From Kappaphycus alvarezii (lineage: Eukaryota; Rhodophyta; Florideophyceae; Gigartinales; Solieriaceae): DNA of 64,000 nucleotides. The notes beneath the pieces are model-generated. The model did no database searches. It worked only from the letters and a program-made list of their open reading frames with translations, and was not told the origin of the DNA. This document shows positions 32,909 through 42,450 of this stretch, piece after piece; positions within the stretch are counted from its first letter, which is position 1; every line of letters starts with the position of its first letter. The translations under genes were made by a program, and so were the position numbers. Location of the stretch: NCBI GenBank assembly GCA_002205965.3, contig NADL03000763.1:248001-312000 (forward strand), written 5' to 3'.

Positions 32909-33892
32909 TCAAACTCTCCTTCTCTTCTTTCTCTTCGCGCCTCCCGACTTTTTCTTCCTTCCGCTACCCTCCAGCATCTCATCCAACTGTTGAACTTTTA
33001 ACTCATCCTCATCTATACCGCTGCCACCATTTCCGCCCCTAATCAAAGCTCCATTATCGCCTCCCTTTCGTTTTTTGTGACCTATCACCCTATCAGCGAC
33101 AGCAATCAGCCCTGAAAATTCATCCATTCCTTCCAATCCAGGACCCATCATAGCTCGTTCGATATCTCGCTTTCGCTTCTTGTCTTTCTTTGAAACACCC
33201 AAGCGTGTCATATGCTCCTCTTCATATCGCATCCTTTTCTCATCTTCACGCAACAATCGTTGCAACATATTGGTCTTTTTCACGTTGCCAAAATCATCAT
33301 CACGAATTTCATCAGGCCGTCCTTGCAAATCTGCTAGGGCTTCCTGTACACCTTCATCTCGAAGCAGGCGGGATTGCTTGCGTATATGTTGCTTTTGCAA
33401 GCGCTCATCGGTTCGTGCTTGAGTGACATCGTCGGCGACGTTCGTGTCAGGAACGAGTTGCTCTGTCTCCGGAACCTCTGGCTGTTCGTCATCTGAGGCT
33501 GAAGAGGCGGCAGAGTCGAATAAAGCCGCTGATTTTCGGCGAGCAAATTTTTCGGCCTCAGTCTCCTTTCCAAGGGATTGTGCAGCGACGGCATTAAGAA
33601 GATTATCAATTTGATGTCGTATCTTCTTTTCGAGGGGGTGAATGCGCTCAAGGGCAATCCAGTCTTGAATTAGAGAGGGTGTGATGGATTTGATTGATTG
33701 ACCTTTTGTTTTGAGGCAAAGAAATCTTATTAGATTTAGGTTGTAGCGGAGGAGAGTTGCAGTCTTGGCTTGCAGAAGAGATATCCCTTGGTCAGGAATT
33801 GGGTTGTCGGAAGGCTGAGAAAAGGTACTTGCAGACTTTTGAAGGTCGGTCGCAAGCTCGAGAAGCTTGGTCAAGGCTGAAGACGGATCCAT
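32909..33892 (-). CDS. NGDN: Neuroguidin/LCP5-like nucleolar protein (Sas10/Utp3/C1D family)
   Basis: 327-residue intronless ORF. The Sas10/Utp3/C1D domain is at about residues 35-100 (SLLQAKTATLLRYNLNLIRF, TPSLIQDWIALERIHPLEKK, IRHQIDNLL). An acidic linker follows (SAASSASDDEQPEVPETEQ). The basic C-terminal region has YEEEHMTRLGVSKKDKKRKR, the motif by which neuroguidin/LCP5 is told from Sas10 and C1D, then a lysine/arginine tail (KKKSGGAKRKKRRRV). LCP5/neuroguidin is part of the small-subunit processome and acts in early 18S rRNA processing with U3 snoRNP. The start is the ATG at 33892. Together with RPS19 and ZNHIT1 it marks these islands as nuclear host genes. Assignment to neuroguidin rather than Sas10 rests on the YEEE...TRL motif and the length. 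Confidence 0.92.
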   Translation of the reverse strand: MDPSSALTKLLELATDLQKSASTFSQPSDNPIPDQGISLLQAKTATLLRYNLNLIRFLCLKTKGQSIKSITPSLIQDWIALERIHPLEKKIRHQIDNLLNAVAAQSLGKETEAEKFARRKSAALFDSAASSASDDEQPEVPETEQLVPDTNVADDVTQARTDERLQKQHIRKQSRLLRDEGVQEALADLQGRPDEIRDDDFGNVKKTNMLQRLLREDEKRMRYEEEHMTRLGVSKKDKKRKRDIERAMMGPGLEGMDEFSGLIAVADRVIGHKKRKGGDNGALIRGGNGGSGIDEDELKVQQLDEMLEGSGRKKKSGGAKRKKRRRV

Positions 33893-34754
33893 CAGGCAAC
33901 TACTTTTTGTTGATTACCAACAAGTTAGCACGACAGGTTAAATAATTCAATCAGGTCGGGAAGTCGATTAATCTGCTTCTGATGCCCCCTGAACAGTTCT
34001 TCACTCAAGACGCACTTGCCTTCGCCGTCGGCGAGAGCTGCGAAGAGTGGGTGTACAGGAGTCAAGAAAGTACCAATACTGTACGGTGTTAGTGTACGCT
34101 CTGGTACGGTGTTACTGTACGCTCTGTACTGAGCCTTCTGACTATATTTAATTACAGTGGAATTCCAAAATAAGCATTTTCTCACTAACTCGCCAAAACC
34201 GCCGCCTTGCTGATCTTCCAATAACGGCCCTTCTCAGGCCATTTGGGGATGCTCATGTGCAGAATACCTCAAAAGTACCATTTTCGCGAGCTTAAACAAC
34301 CGTGACAGCCCCCACAGCGGTTGTTTTGGGGGGTATTCCAGCATTACGGTTTGAAATATTTCAGCCCTATTTCGAAACTTTTAAAACTTTTCAATTATTT
34401 TAAATACGCTGTGAACGGGTTGCCAGCAAACCTGTACCCTGTGTTGCCCTACCGACACAACAAACTCAAAATGTGATACTGAATGCATTAAACTTTTTTC
34501 TTGCGCATACGACACAACCTGCTAAAGTTGTTTTGTATGCACAACACAGTCCGTTACTTTTGACATTACGGGCCCCATTTTTTGAGAAGGCCCCCACTTC
34601 CCGTCATTTGTTGGCCAGAAATAACTACTCGTTTACTTAAACGGATATAGTTCTTCGACCCCCCCATCTGCTCCGCAACCCCCGACGACACGCGCAGCTC
34701 AAGGCGTTGGTCGACCTTGCGACACATCCCTTGTGCATCCAAAAACATTCAAAT
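33893..34754. other. Spacer with a 23-bp tandem duplication and the first GACACA dyads
   Basis: Contains GTACGGTGTTAGTGTACGCTCTG at 34081-34103 and a near copy at 34104-34126. From about 34440 the TGTGT/CGACACA motif appears, and 34505-34541 forms an imperfect 14-bp inverted repeat (GCATACGACACAAC and its near complement). No gene is seen before the ATG at 34755. Confidence 0.5.
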
Positions 34755-36840
34755 ATGGCCACCAGCAACACAGCATCCAACAGTTCTGCCCGGGCATCCG
34801 CTTCTGCGGATCTACCGCCCATTTCTGGGCAGGTTGATTATGGAGGCATCAACTTGTATCATTTGCAAACCTGGACGTGCTAGCCCCGGCAAATGAGGGT
34901 GAGCGCCTCTTCTGGTTCTCTTCCCTCCCTTTTCACAGGTTGTTGCCGGAGTATTAGACACGCAAGGGGAGCGGTTTGAGAAGGCAGTAAAGAACAACTT
35001 CGACGATGGGCTGCTGGAGAAGTCCCAAAACGTTCGTGGAGACACCGCAAATGAAAAGCTCAATTTTATCAAGAAAGACTTACTTTGTAATTACCACGAT
35101 TTTCGCCAGGTGGAGTATCACGATATGTTATCGTGCTTGTTCAAGGTTGGAGCGAAAGCAAAAATGCTAAAGAATGTACTGAAGGACGTGAACAAAGATC
35201 TTGCCGAGTTGCAAAGGACTTTTAAGGCAAAACAGAACCGCAGTGCACCAAATCGAGCGGAGGGAAAGAAAATTGGAACTTCTATTGCGTTCCATCGCGA
35301 AATACTGTCACTTAGACTTGATAGTTTTTATCGCTGTTTCATTGCGATTGGAACTTTATCCCCCGCTTTTGATTTGCCGGTTCTTCATGTCTTTACTTTG
35401 CTTGGGTTTTCTGTATTCATGGAGTGCTTATCATCCTGGGCAAGGTCGATCAAGCTAGATTTCACAGAGCGCATTGGCCGTCTACTCATGAGGGATTTTG
35501 CTCGCGCCATTGCAACAGACCTGGCTAATTCTGAACCAATTCATTCAATTAGCAATGAGTACGAGAATGGAAATTGTTTTGTATCCACCCGAACTATGGT
35601 TGACAATGAACATGTTATTGTCGATGAAAGTCATGTACATTGTCATAGCTATTACGGAGCTAGTTCTGCCAATGGAACATGAAAATGGAACATAAAAAAC
35701 CGCTGTCGAGGTAGAAAAGTATGCCACTGCAATTCATGAAGAGGGAACTATGAAACAGGACTCAAAGATATGGAAAGATTTCCGCGAGAATGCTGAATTT
35801 GTCGATGTGTCGGGTGGTTGCGACCGGTTGCCGTTAGCTCTCCTCCGTATCGTTGCCCGTTTAGACAGTATTGTCAGTGATGAGAACTCAACGTATCAGT
35901 TGAGAAACGAGTGGTCGGAGTTTGCCCAGCAGCAGCAGGAATGCGAGGACACTGCGGCATTGTACACAAAACGCAAGCGGAAAACGAATCACGAGTTGCT
36001 GTCAGATACGCCATACGCTGCATACTCGGATCTCAATACTGTATTATGCAACTTCAAAGGCCATTCAGCCTTCGCAAGGAAGCTGTGTCGTCAGATCGAC
36101 ATACTTTCCGAGATCATTAGGAAATCGTACGAAGAAAACATCATTTGACTCGCAGAAGCTGAAAATGTCAGCGTGTACTCCGGTCCGGGAATGTTCATTG
36201 ACGTAGCTGATGCAATGGAGTACGTTGAACTGGTGTTAATGGAGGTGAAAATGATGCACCAGCGCGTCGCCGATGACCTATTCGCGCACTTATTGATTTA
36301 TCCTATGTTCTATCTTATCAAGGAGGACAAGAGAGAAATCTTCACCTCCCGATTCCCTAGCGCGATTTCTCACGTAACACTTTTCGTGTCGTCCACTTAT
36401 ACGGAGCGCAGTAGGAAGCGTCGCAGGGATGACAACGTAGTAATTGGTCGTGATAGTGTTCCGAGAAGGAACCCGGTTCGCAGACAATCGCGTAGGGGTC
36501 ACCGCTCAGGTATCAACGCGGAGGAGGGTAGTGGAGATGAGTACAGCGATTTCTAGGAGCAGGAAGACCCCGGGGAAGGTGGTCATGATATTGAGGAGGG
36601 CGAGAATGACGCAATGAACAGTTTGTGGTGGGTGGTGATGGGGATCGGGAGCATGCCATTGAGGGCGAGAGCGGTAATCGGGGGGAACAAGGAGGAAAGC
36701 GACGGGCAGAATGACGCTGATGATGGCTCGGTAGATAAGGGCAGCGGTGACGATTAAGAAGAGATGGAGGATGGAAACGATGCGCAGGATGATGAGGAGG
36801 GTGGGGAGGGGCAAGATTTGGACGAGGCGTAGATGGAAGG
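34755..36840 (+). pseudogene. Unrecognised spliced gene, decayed
   Basis: Exon 1 is 34755-34832 (26 codons: MATSNTASNSSARASASADL and on). A likely intron follows (34833 GTTGAT to 34938 TTTCACAG, phase 0). Exon 2 is open from 34939 to 35682 (VVAGVLDTQGERFEKAVKNN, KMLKNVLKDVNKDLAELQRT, DFTERIGRLLMRDFARAIAT). It then changes frame, passes a TAA at 35693 and continues in one frame with two more stops (EFVDVSGGCDRLPLALLRIV, NIYEEN-like end at 36146; ISHVTLFVSSTYTERSRKRR; acidic tail EEGSGDEYSDF at 36555). A basic cluster followed by a Glu/Asp-rich tail suggests a nuclear protein. No domain is recognised. It might be a host gene or cargo of the mobile element that seems to fill 34.4-42.5 kb. The exon-1/intron boundary is inferred, not certain. 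Confidence 0.48.
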
Positions 36841-36924
36841 GTAACGAGCAGCTCTCTGTGGATATCTGCAAGCATGATAAATTGATTTTCATTTGACAAA
36901 CATCAGTATACTGCAATATACCTT

Positions 36925-38060
36925 ATGGTATGTGTTCTGGGGATGACATAGTATATGGGTACCGTGTCACCCCCACGACACAACCTTAAACCACCACCTA
37001 CACATATACCTTTCTGTATGTGTCATGGAGGTGACACAATACCTATGTACTGTGTCACCCTCAAGACACAACCTGAAACCGCTAGCCTACACATATACCT
37101 TACTGTATTTGTCATGGAGGTGACACAATATCTATGTAATTTGTCACCCCCACGACACAATTGTGTCGTTTGGGTGACACAGGTTAACCTTAAACCACTA
37201 GCCTACTCCATATATACCTTACTGTATGTGTCATGGAGGTGACACAGTACCTATGTACTGCGTCACCCCCACGACATAACCTGAAACTACTAGCGCACAA
37301 GCACCTTATTTTTCGAGGGTGACACAAAAGATAAGTACTTTGTTGTTCCCACGACACAAACTGAAACTAATGTACTACTCATACGGTGTGACACAAGACT
37401 ATAGCCACCACCCTACTCCATATACATCTTATGAATGTGTCGGGAAAGCCACATTACATAGGTTTTGTGTTATCCCCTAACCAGACACAGACTTTAAGAA
37501 CCGCTGTACTTCGTATACACCTTATGGTATGTGTCGTGGCGGTGACATAATGCGTAGGTAGTGTGTCATCCACCCGACACAGACTTTAAAAACCGCTCTA
37601 CATATGCGTCTTATACTATAGTAGTAGTATGTGTCGAGGGGGTGACACAATACATAGGTATTGTGTCATCTCCCAGACACAGACTTCAAGCACCGAGCTA
37701 CTCTATATGCACTTTATAGTATGTGTCGAGGGTATGACACAGTACAGAGGTATTATGTCATCTCCCGGACACGGAATTTAAGAACCTCTACTTCATATAC
37801 AACTTATGGAAAGAAAAATAAAAAAATTAAAAAATTTTAAGAAAATAAAAAATGAAAATATGGTATGTGTCGAGGGGGATACACAACTTGTGTCGGGTGG
37901 ATGGCACAATTTGTACATAGGCATTGTGTCATCCACCCGACACAGACTTAAAAAGCAGCTCTTCTTCACACCTTATGGTATGTGTCGAGGGGCTGACACA
38001 ATGCAAAGGTGTTTTGTCATCATCCCGACACAATCCTGCCTCACTGCACACCTGAACTTT
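36925..38060. repeat. Minisatellite of about 11 units built on TGTGTC/GACACA dyads
   Basis: About eleven diverged copies of a unit near 95 bp long. Each copy reads roughly TATACCTTATGGTATGTGTC, then (G/A)(A/T)GG-GGTGACACAATAC, then (T/C)ATAGGTATTGTGTC, then CCCGACACA and an A/T-rich link with AAC(C/T)TTAAACC. Every unit therefore carries two TGTGTC/GACACA inverted pairs. An AT-rich insertion (37806-37858) splits the array between units 9 and 10. Neighbouring copies are similar at the left (GTGTCATGGAGGTGACACA) and at the right (GTGTCGAGGGGGTGACACA), so the array grew from at least two local types. It is not a CRISPR array: the whole unit repeats, and there is no unique spacer. Confidence 0.93.
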
Positions 38061-38587
38061 GCAAACTGTGACATCTGAACTTCGAACTGTGTTGCCCTTT
38101 CTGCAGTCCTTAGAGAGATGTTTCGGAGGGTATAAAAAGTATACTTTGTGTAAATTACTCCTTGCAACGTGCACCGATCACCGTACTCCGTAGAAAACTG
38201 AAAATTATGCGTCGATGAGAAGACGCTATACGCATCCAATATTTGCAATTTTTTTTTCACCCCTCTGACACTCAACGACATCAGAAAAGGAATACTTTTA
38301 CTTGTGTTCATTACAGATATATTAACTATGTTCCAGAGTCGCACTATGAGTTGTTGTGTCACACATACGACACAAATGTCAACCTTGTGTCAGGTCACAG
38401 ACACACTACTTCAGTATCCACATAACCCTACCAGCAATTAAATTAATCTCCACATCATTATGATCTTCCCTCGTGTCAGGTTGCACTTCCCAACCTACCA
38501 CTATTGCACGGAAACGAAAAGCAGTCACTGACTGTCTGCGACCACCGTGGTTACACACTACCATAACCAAGCTTTATTCACTTCTCC
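38061..38587. other. Spacer with further GACACA motifs
   Basis: No gene recognised. Contains TGTGTCACACATACGACACA (near 38357), TTGTGTCAGG and a T-run at 38248-38257. The motif density continues that of the minisatellite at a lower level. Confidence 0.45.
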
Positions 38588-39085
38588 TTGCTCTCCGAGG
38601 CTACGGATCCCGCTCTAGACGAAGCCTTCACTAACTATGTCGTCGGACAGCTCATGTGGCGTCTGAAGATTTCGAGGAGAGACGCGATGGAAAAGAAAGT
38701 GGAGTTCAAGATATTCGTCCGCGACAAAGCCATCCTCCGCAGCAAGTTTGACAAGAAGAATAAATCGAAGGGGGACTGGCTCAGGTTAGCGCGTTGATTT
38801 GTCGGGAGAATGGATATGTGGAAGGCAGCTTATGAAAACGATTTCGAAGCTTGGGAATGGAAAGCGAAACATAAAAACGATGCGAAACCCAATCCAATCT
38901 TACCACAACGGCGACAGGGATTTGTGAGCGTGTTGCGAGATGATTTAGGTAGTGTTCTTTGCGGAAATTACAAAATCAGATACACTGAAACGGCAGGCAC
39001 AGCGTCCAGACAGTGTGCACACTGCTCTTGTCCCCTCCACGCTACTTTTGTTGACCGGTACATTGAGAGCAGCACTTGGAATTGA
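38588..39085 (+). pseudogene. Unrecognised small ORF, one in-frame stop
   Basis: 69 codons (38588-38797), a TGA, then 91 codons in the same frame (38810-39085). Text such as VGQLMWRLKISRRDAMEKKV, KAILRSKFDKKNKSKGDWLR and GSVLCGNYKIRYTETAGTAS shows a basic, charged protein with a late RQCAHCSCP. No family is recognised. It runs convergent with the Crypton reading on the other strand and overlaps its last codons. It may be a second gene of the same element or chance open DNA. Confidence 0.32.
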
Positions 39086-41120
39086 GACGGAAGATGGACT
39101 TTGCTCCAACATCTATTGTTTCAATTGTGTCCCGCACGATGATGAGGATGCTACCTAAGTGTTTCACCCCTAGCACATTTTCTGCTTCCCTCTTGCTTGC
39201 TCTCACCCTCCTTTTCAACTCAAGGATCGTAATGTCATCAGGATTGTACGCATCAATAAACGATCTCTCTCCAAGTCTCTCATATTCTTCTGCTATGAGT
39301 TTCCTGTCGTGATATTTGTATTTCATTGCCGCCGTCCTGGCTTTTTCAGACCAGTCTTTCAGTGGCACGAACAAGTCCAATCCTGAGCAACCTACTGTCC
39401 AGTGTTCAATAATATCCCGCCAGTTATTAACTCTTGGTATGAATTTGCATTTAGATGAAAGCTCTTCTTCATTTCCTGATGCAAGTACAGAACCAGATCC
39501 CTCCCTGGTTTTTTCATCATCCCCCAGTCCTCCCGCACTGTTGGTGAGCCTTGCCCCCCCTTCCGCTGTCGCTGAGCCCACCCCCTCCCCCCTCATTGTT
39601 GCTGAGCCCCCACTTCCCCCCCCCCTCACTGTTGTTGCGCACACCCCCAATATTGGTGCGTCCCCACTTCCTATCATCCTGTCCATTGGCACTATAACTG
39701 TCTTGGAAATTGTTTCTTTCCAAAGTTCGGACAGGAAATCTGTCTGTGCTGATATGTGCGTGATAGTCCTTTCATCCAAATCCACCATGTCCTTTTGCCC
39801 CTTCTGTATTGCAAGTTTTAGTTCAGAAATCACGTCCTCAAGGTCACCTACAGGCTCTATGCTTTCTTTTACCTCAAGGTCATTCCCACGATTGAAGAGG
39901 TAATGAGTATAACTTTCTTCATATTTCCACGTCTCTTCCAGCAGATAGCGGATTACAGTGTTCACGTCATCCCCACCCCCCCACCATTTTACTACATGAA
40001 GCGGCCACCGTTTGGCTCCCGTAAGAAACTGATGTTGTACGCCCCCCCCGTCGAAAACAATGCATAGTAAACCTACCTAATGGTTCCCCCGCCGCGTTTC
40101 TGGGAATATTGTTGCCCCTTTAAACCCAATCGTTAATTGTTTTCATGAAATTCTGCTGATTCATTCGTGTTCCAAAATTGATCTGCGAAACGACATCATC
40201 TGCATGGGGAAACAGGGTGTCACCACTCTCAAGCGGTCGAGACATTATAGATTGGTACTTTTCAATCCAAGCACGAACATGAGTGAATGAACATACACAC
40301 AAATCATTCTTTTGTTCATATATCGTGTACTTTTGCTCATCAGCATTGCGTTCAAACTTTCTTCCTTTCAATGTAACTTCAATAAATGGCACCCTTTGCT
40401 CGTTCACTGTGTCCAATCGGATGTCATCCCAGCTCAATTTAACTAGTTCGTCTATTCGCAACCACAACGCAAAACACAAAGACGCAGCTTCCATTACGTA
40501 CGTAGACTGCAATAACTGCGTTCCCACGCGGATTGAATATCTCTGCAAGCGTTCCATGTATCTGTACTTCAAAGGAAGGGCCCTCTTGTATCCTACTTTT
40601 TTTTTTGCCCTCTTGTAGTGGTTCATGGCGCCCTCAATATCGACTGAGTTCACTGGATTTCCCTCTTTCTTCCCACCGGGAAAAGTTTTCCATTTCCCAT
40701 CCCTTCTGAATTTCCTCTTGTACACGCTCGCAAGAGCAGATCTGATATTGACCACCTCGCCAGGGTCACATCCTGTCTCCATAACTTTGTAGTAGAAAAA
40801 CTCCGATATCTTCCCAACAATTAATGCGCTTGGTTCTCCTGCTCCTTCGGGATCGACAGGAATTCCTCCATCCCGCAATCCACTGTCCATGCGGAACGAT
40901 CGAAATTGTTCCCATTTCCTTTTATACATTGCATCACTGCTCTCCCTCACGAACCCGAGGCTAGTACTCACGCCTTGAGCTTTCCTACATTCGGCACTGA
41001 TAACTTTACGCCGTTTAGGAATGAAGAATCGTGCGCGGAACGGTAGCCAGGACGGTGGTGGAGGTTGATTTGCAGAGGCAGCTTTTGATAATGGTGTGCA
41101 GGTGTGGCCTGCACTGGTGA
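39042..41120 (-). pseudogene. Crypton tyrosine recombinase with GCR1-like tail, nearly intact
   Basis: On the minus strand the frame is open from beyond 41.1 kb. It begins with a proline-rich leader and KRRKVISAECRKAQG, then SSDAMYKRKWEQFRSFRM (arm-type domain). The recombinase core follows: SLCFALWLRIDELVKLSWDD with catalytic Arg (codon 40456-40458) and FIEVTLKGRKFERN with the strand Lys. After a single TAA (40120-40122) the same frame gives GRFTMHCFRRGG, the HxxR box (His 40060-40062, Arg 40051-40053). A run of eight G (40042-40049) then shifts the frame. The other frame continues VQHQFLTGAKRWPLHVVKWW (W/H position) and NTVIRYLLEE with the nucleophile Tyr. A C-terminal domain near 39350 (NWRDIIEHWTVGCSGLDLFV, DRKLIAEEYERLG) matches the GCR1_C-type DNA-binding domain typical of Cryptons. 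All R-K-H-R-W-Y residues are present. Only one stop and one base break the gene. Confidence 0.87.
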
Positions 41121-41900
41121 GGTTGATGTTCAGAAAGTTTTGGTGGCGGTGGCGGTGGGGGTGTGGTTGAGGAATTTTTGGCGTCGGTGGCGGTAGGTGT
41201 GCGTTTTTGGGAGTCTTACCACCAAGGTGCAGTGCGGGAGTGTTTCTGGGAGTGTTGGAGTGGCAGTGCTAGTGCGGGTGTCGGTGTCCGGTGTGGGTTT
41301 CGGAGTGTGGGCTTCGGTCGTGAGTGTCGGTGAGGGTATTAGTGATGGTCCCGACGTAGGAATGTGGGCGTCAGTTGCGGGCATCGGTTGTTGGTATCAC
41401 TGTCGGATTGTGGGCGTCGGTTGTGGGCGTCGATTGTCGGAGACGGGTATGGGAGAGGCATCTGGTGTTGGGAACGCGGGTATGGGCGTCGGTGCCGGAT
41501 CTGGTGCTGGGATTGCGGGTATGGGCGTCAGTACCGGAGAAGGTGTTTTGGATGTTGAGTTGAGAATGCAGGCGTGGGAGGTGGTTGCGGTTGGCAGGGG
41601 TTCCGAGATGGTGGTATGGGGTGGGTGGTACGGGGTGCCGGTGCGGGGTGGCTGTGTAGGGTGGGATGCGTTTGTTGCCGTGGTTGTGGCAGCGGCCTCT
41701 TGGCAGAGAAGGATGCGTGAGGGAGTGCGCGGTGGCGGTGCGGAGTGGGGATGTAGGCGTGTGGTGGGTGCGGGGCAAGGCGGGAGCAAGGACTTGACAG
41801 CGTCGCGAGGAGATTCGGGACGAAGGGTGCGATGAGGGCAGTCTTGATCAGGACGGTGAGGATGAGGCGAACAGTGGAGGGGTACGTAATGGGGAGGGAG
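41121..41900. repeat. GT-rich repeat tract
   Basis: Plus strand rich in GGTGTCGG, GTGGGCGTCGGT and GGGTATGGGCGTC. Between about 41440 and 41555 a 39-bp unit (GCGGGTATGGGCGTCGGTGC...) is repeated roughly three times (starts 41476 and 41515). Long frames result on both strands from the skew, but none looks like a protein. Confidence 0.6.
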
Positions 41901-42154
41901 AATACATATTTATTGATGTCGAAATCAACATGATTTCAAACGTACCGCCTTTTTATCATGATACTGGAGTGCTGTGTTTCTGTCAGCTTCCCTAAATTGT
42001 GTCGGTGGGGTGACATATATGCGACCCTATCGACAAACGACATGGAAGAATTCTCATAGATGCTGACGGTCATCGCTAAATTAAGCGTAATATAGTGACC
42101 TTGAGATACTCATTATGATCATATTAACGCAGTTTTCTGCTTGCAAGCCATGTT

Positions 42155-42182
42155 CCCATGTGTCGCGTGGGCGACACATGGG
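42155..42182. repeat. 12-bp inverted repeat with GTGG spacer, TGTGTCGC dyad
   Basis: CCCATGTGTCGC (42155-42166), spacer GTGG, GCGACACATGGG (42171-42182). The arms are perfect. The motif is the same TGTGTC/GACACA dyad as in the minisatellite at 37 kb, and further single copies occur at 42000-42220. Confidence 0.9.
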
Positions 42183-42412
42183 TCAATATTGTGTCGCATA
42201 GCTGATACATGTGAACTACCGGTAGCACACTTATTATTCTATAATATTTCTCGCAGAAGAGGCATGCTTTATGACCGTCGGAGCGCAAGGAGCATATTTC
42301 ATTCGTATTGTATATAACTATAATCACAAAGTGCACAAAATAATCCAGTAGAGATCATAAGACTTGAGACAGCGATTTTATCGGCTTTCGTAAGTTGATA
42401 CCGTTCATGTGA

Positions 42413-42450
42413 ACTGCAAGATGATACTGTGAACAGTATCATCTTGCAGT
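42413..42450. repeat. 18-bp perfect inverted repeat with 2-nt spacer
   Basis: ACTGCAAGATGATACTGT (42413-42430), GA, ACAGTATCATCTTGCAGT (42433-42450). A 36-of-38 palindrome that is followed within a few bases by GACGACACACATGCCGTGTC. It may be a recombinase-binding site, a protein dimer site or a cruciform-forming insertion. Confidence 0.92.

Noticed and set aside
36925-38060. CRISPR-like array
   Set aside because: The whole unit of about 95 bp repeats with no unique spacers, no Cas genes are present, and the genome is eukaryotic.
39316-39903. 195-codon plus-strand frame
   Set aside because: Antisense of the Crypton C-terminal region, whose minus-strand reading has recognised domains.
40010-40140. 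An intron that would restore the Crypton frame
   Set aside because: Removing GTTTAA...CATTAG keeps a frame but replaces the HCFRRGG box by CIVFDGGG and deletes the conserved GRFTM. The stop plus G-run shift explains the data better.
41197-41835. 212-codon Gly/Val-rich frame
   Set aside because: Translation of GT-rich repeats; open on the other strand as well.
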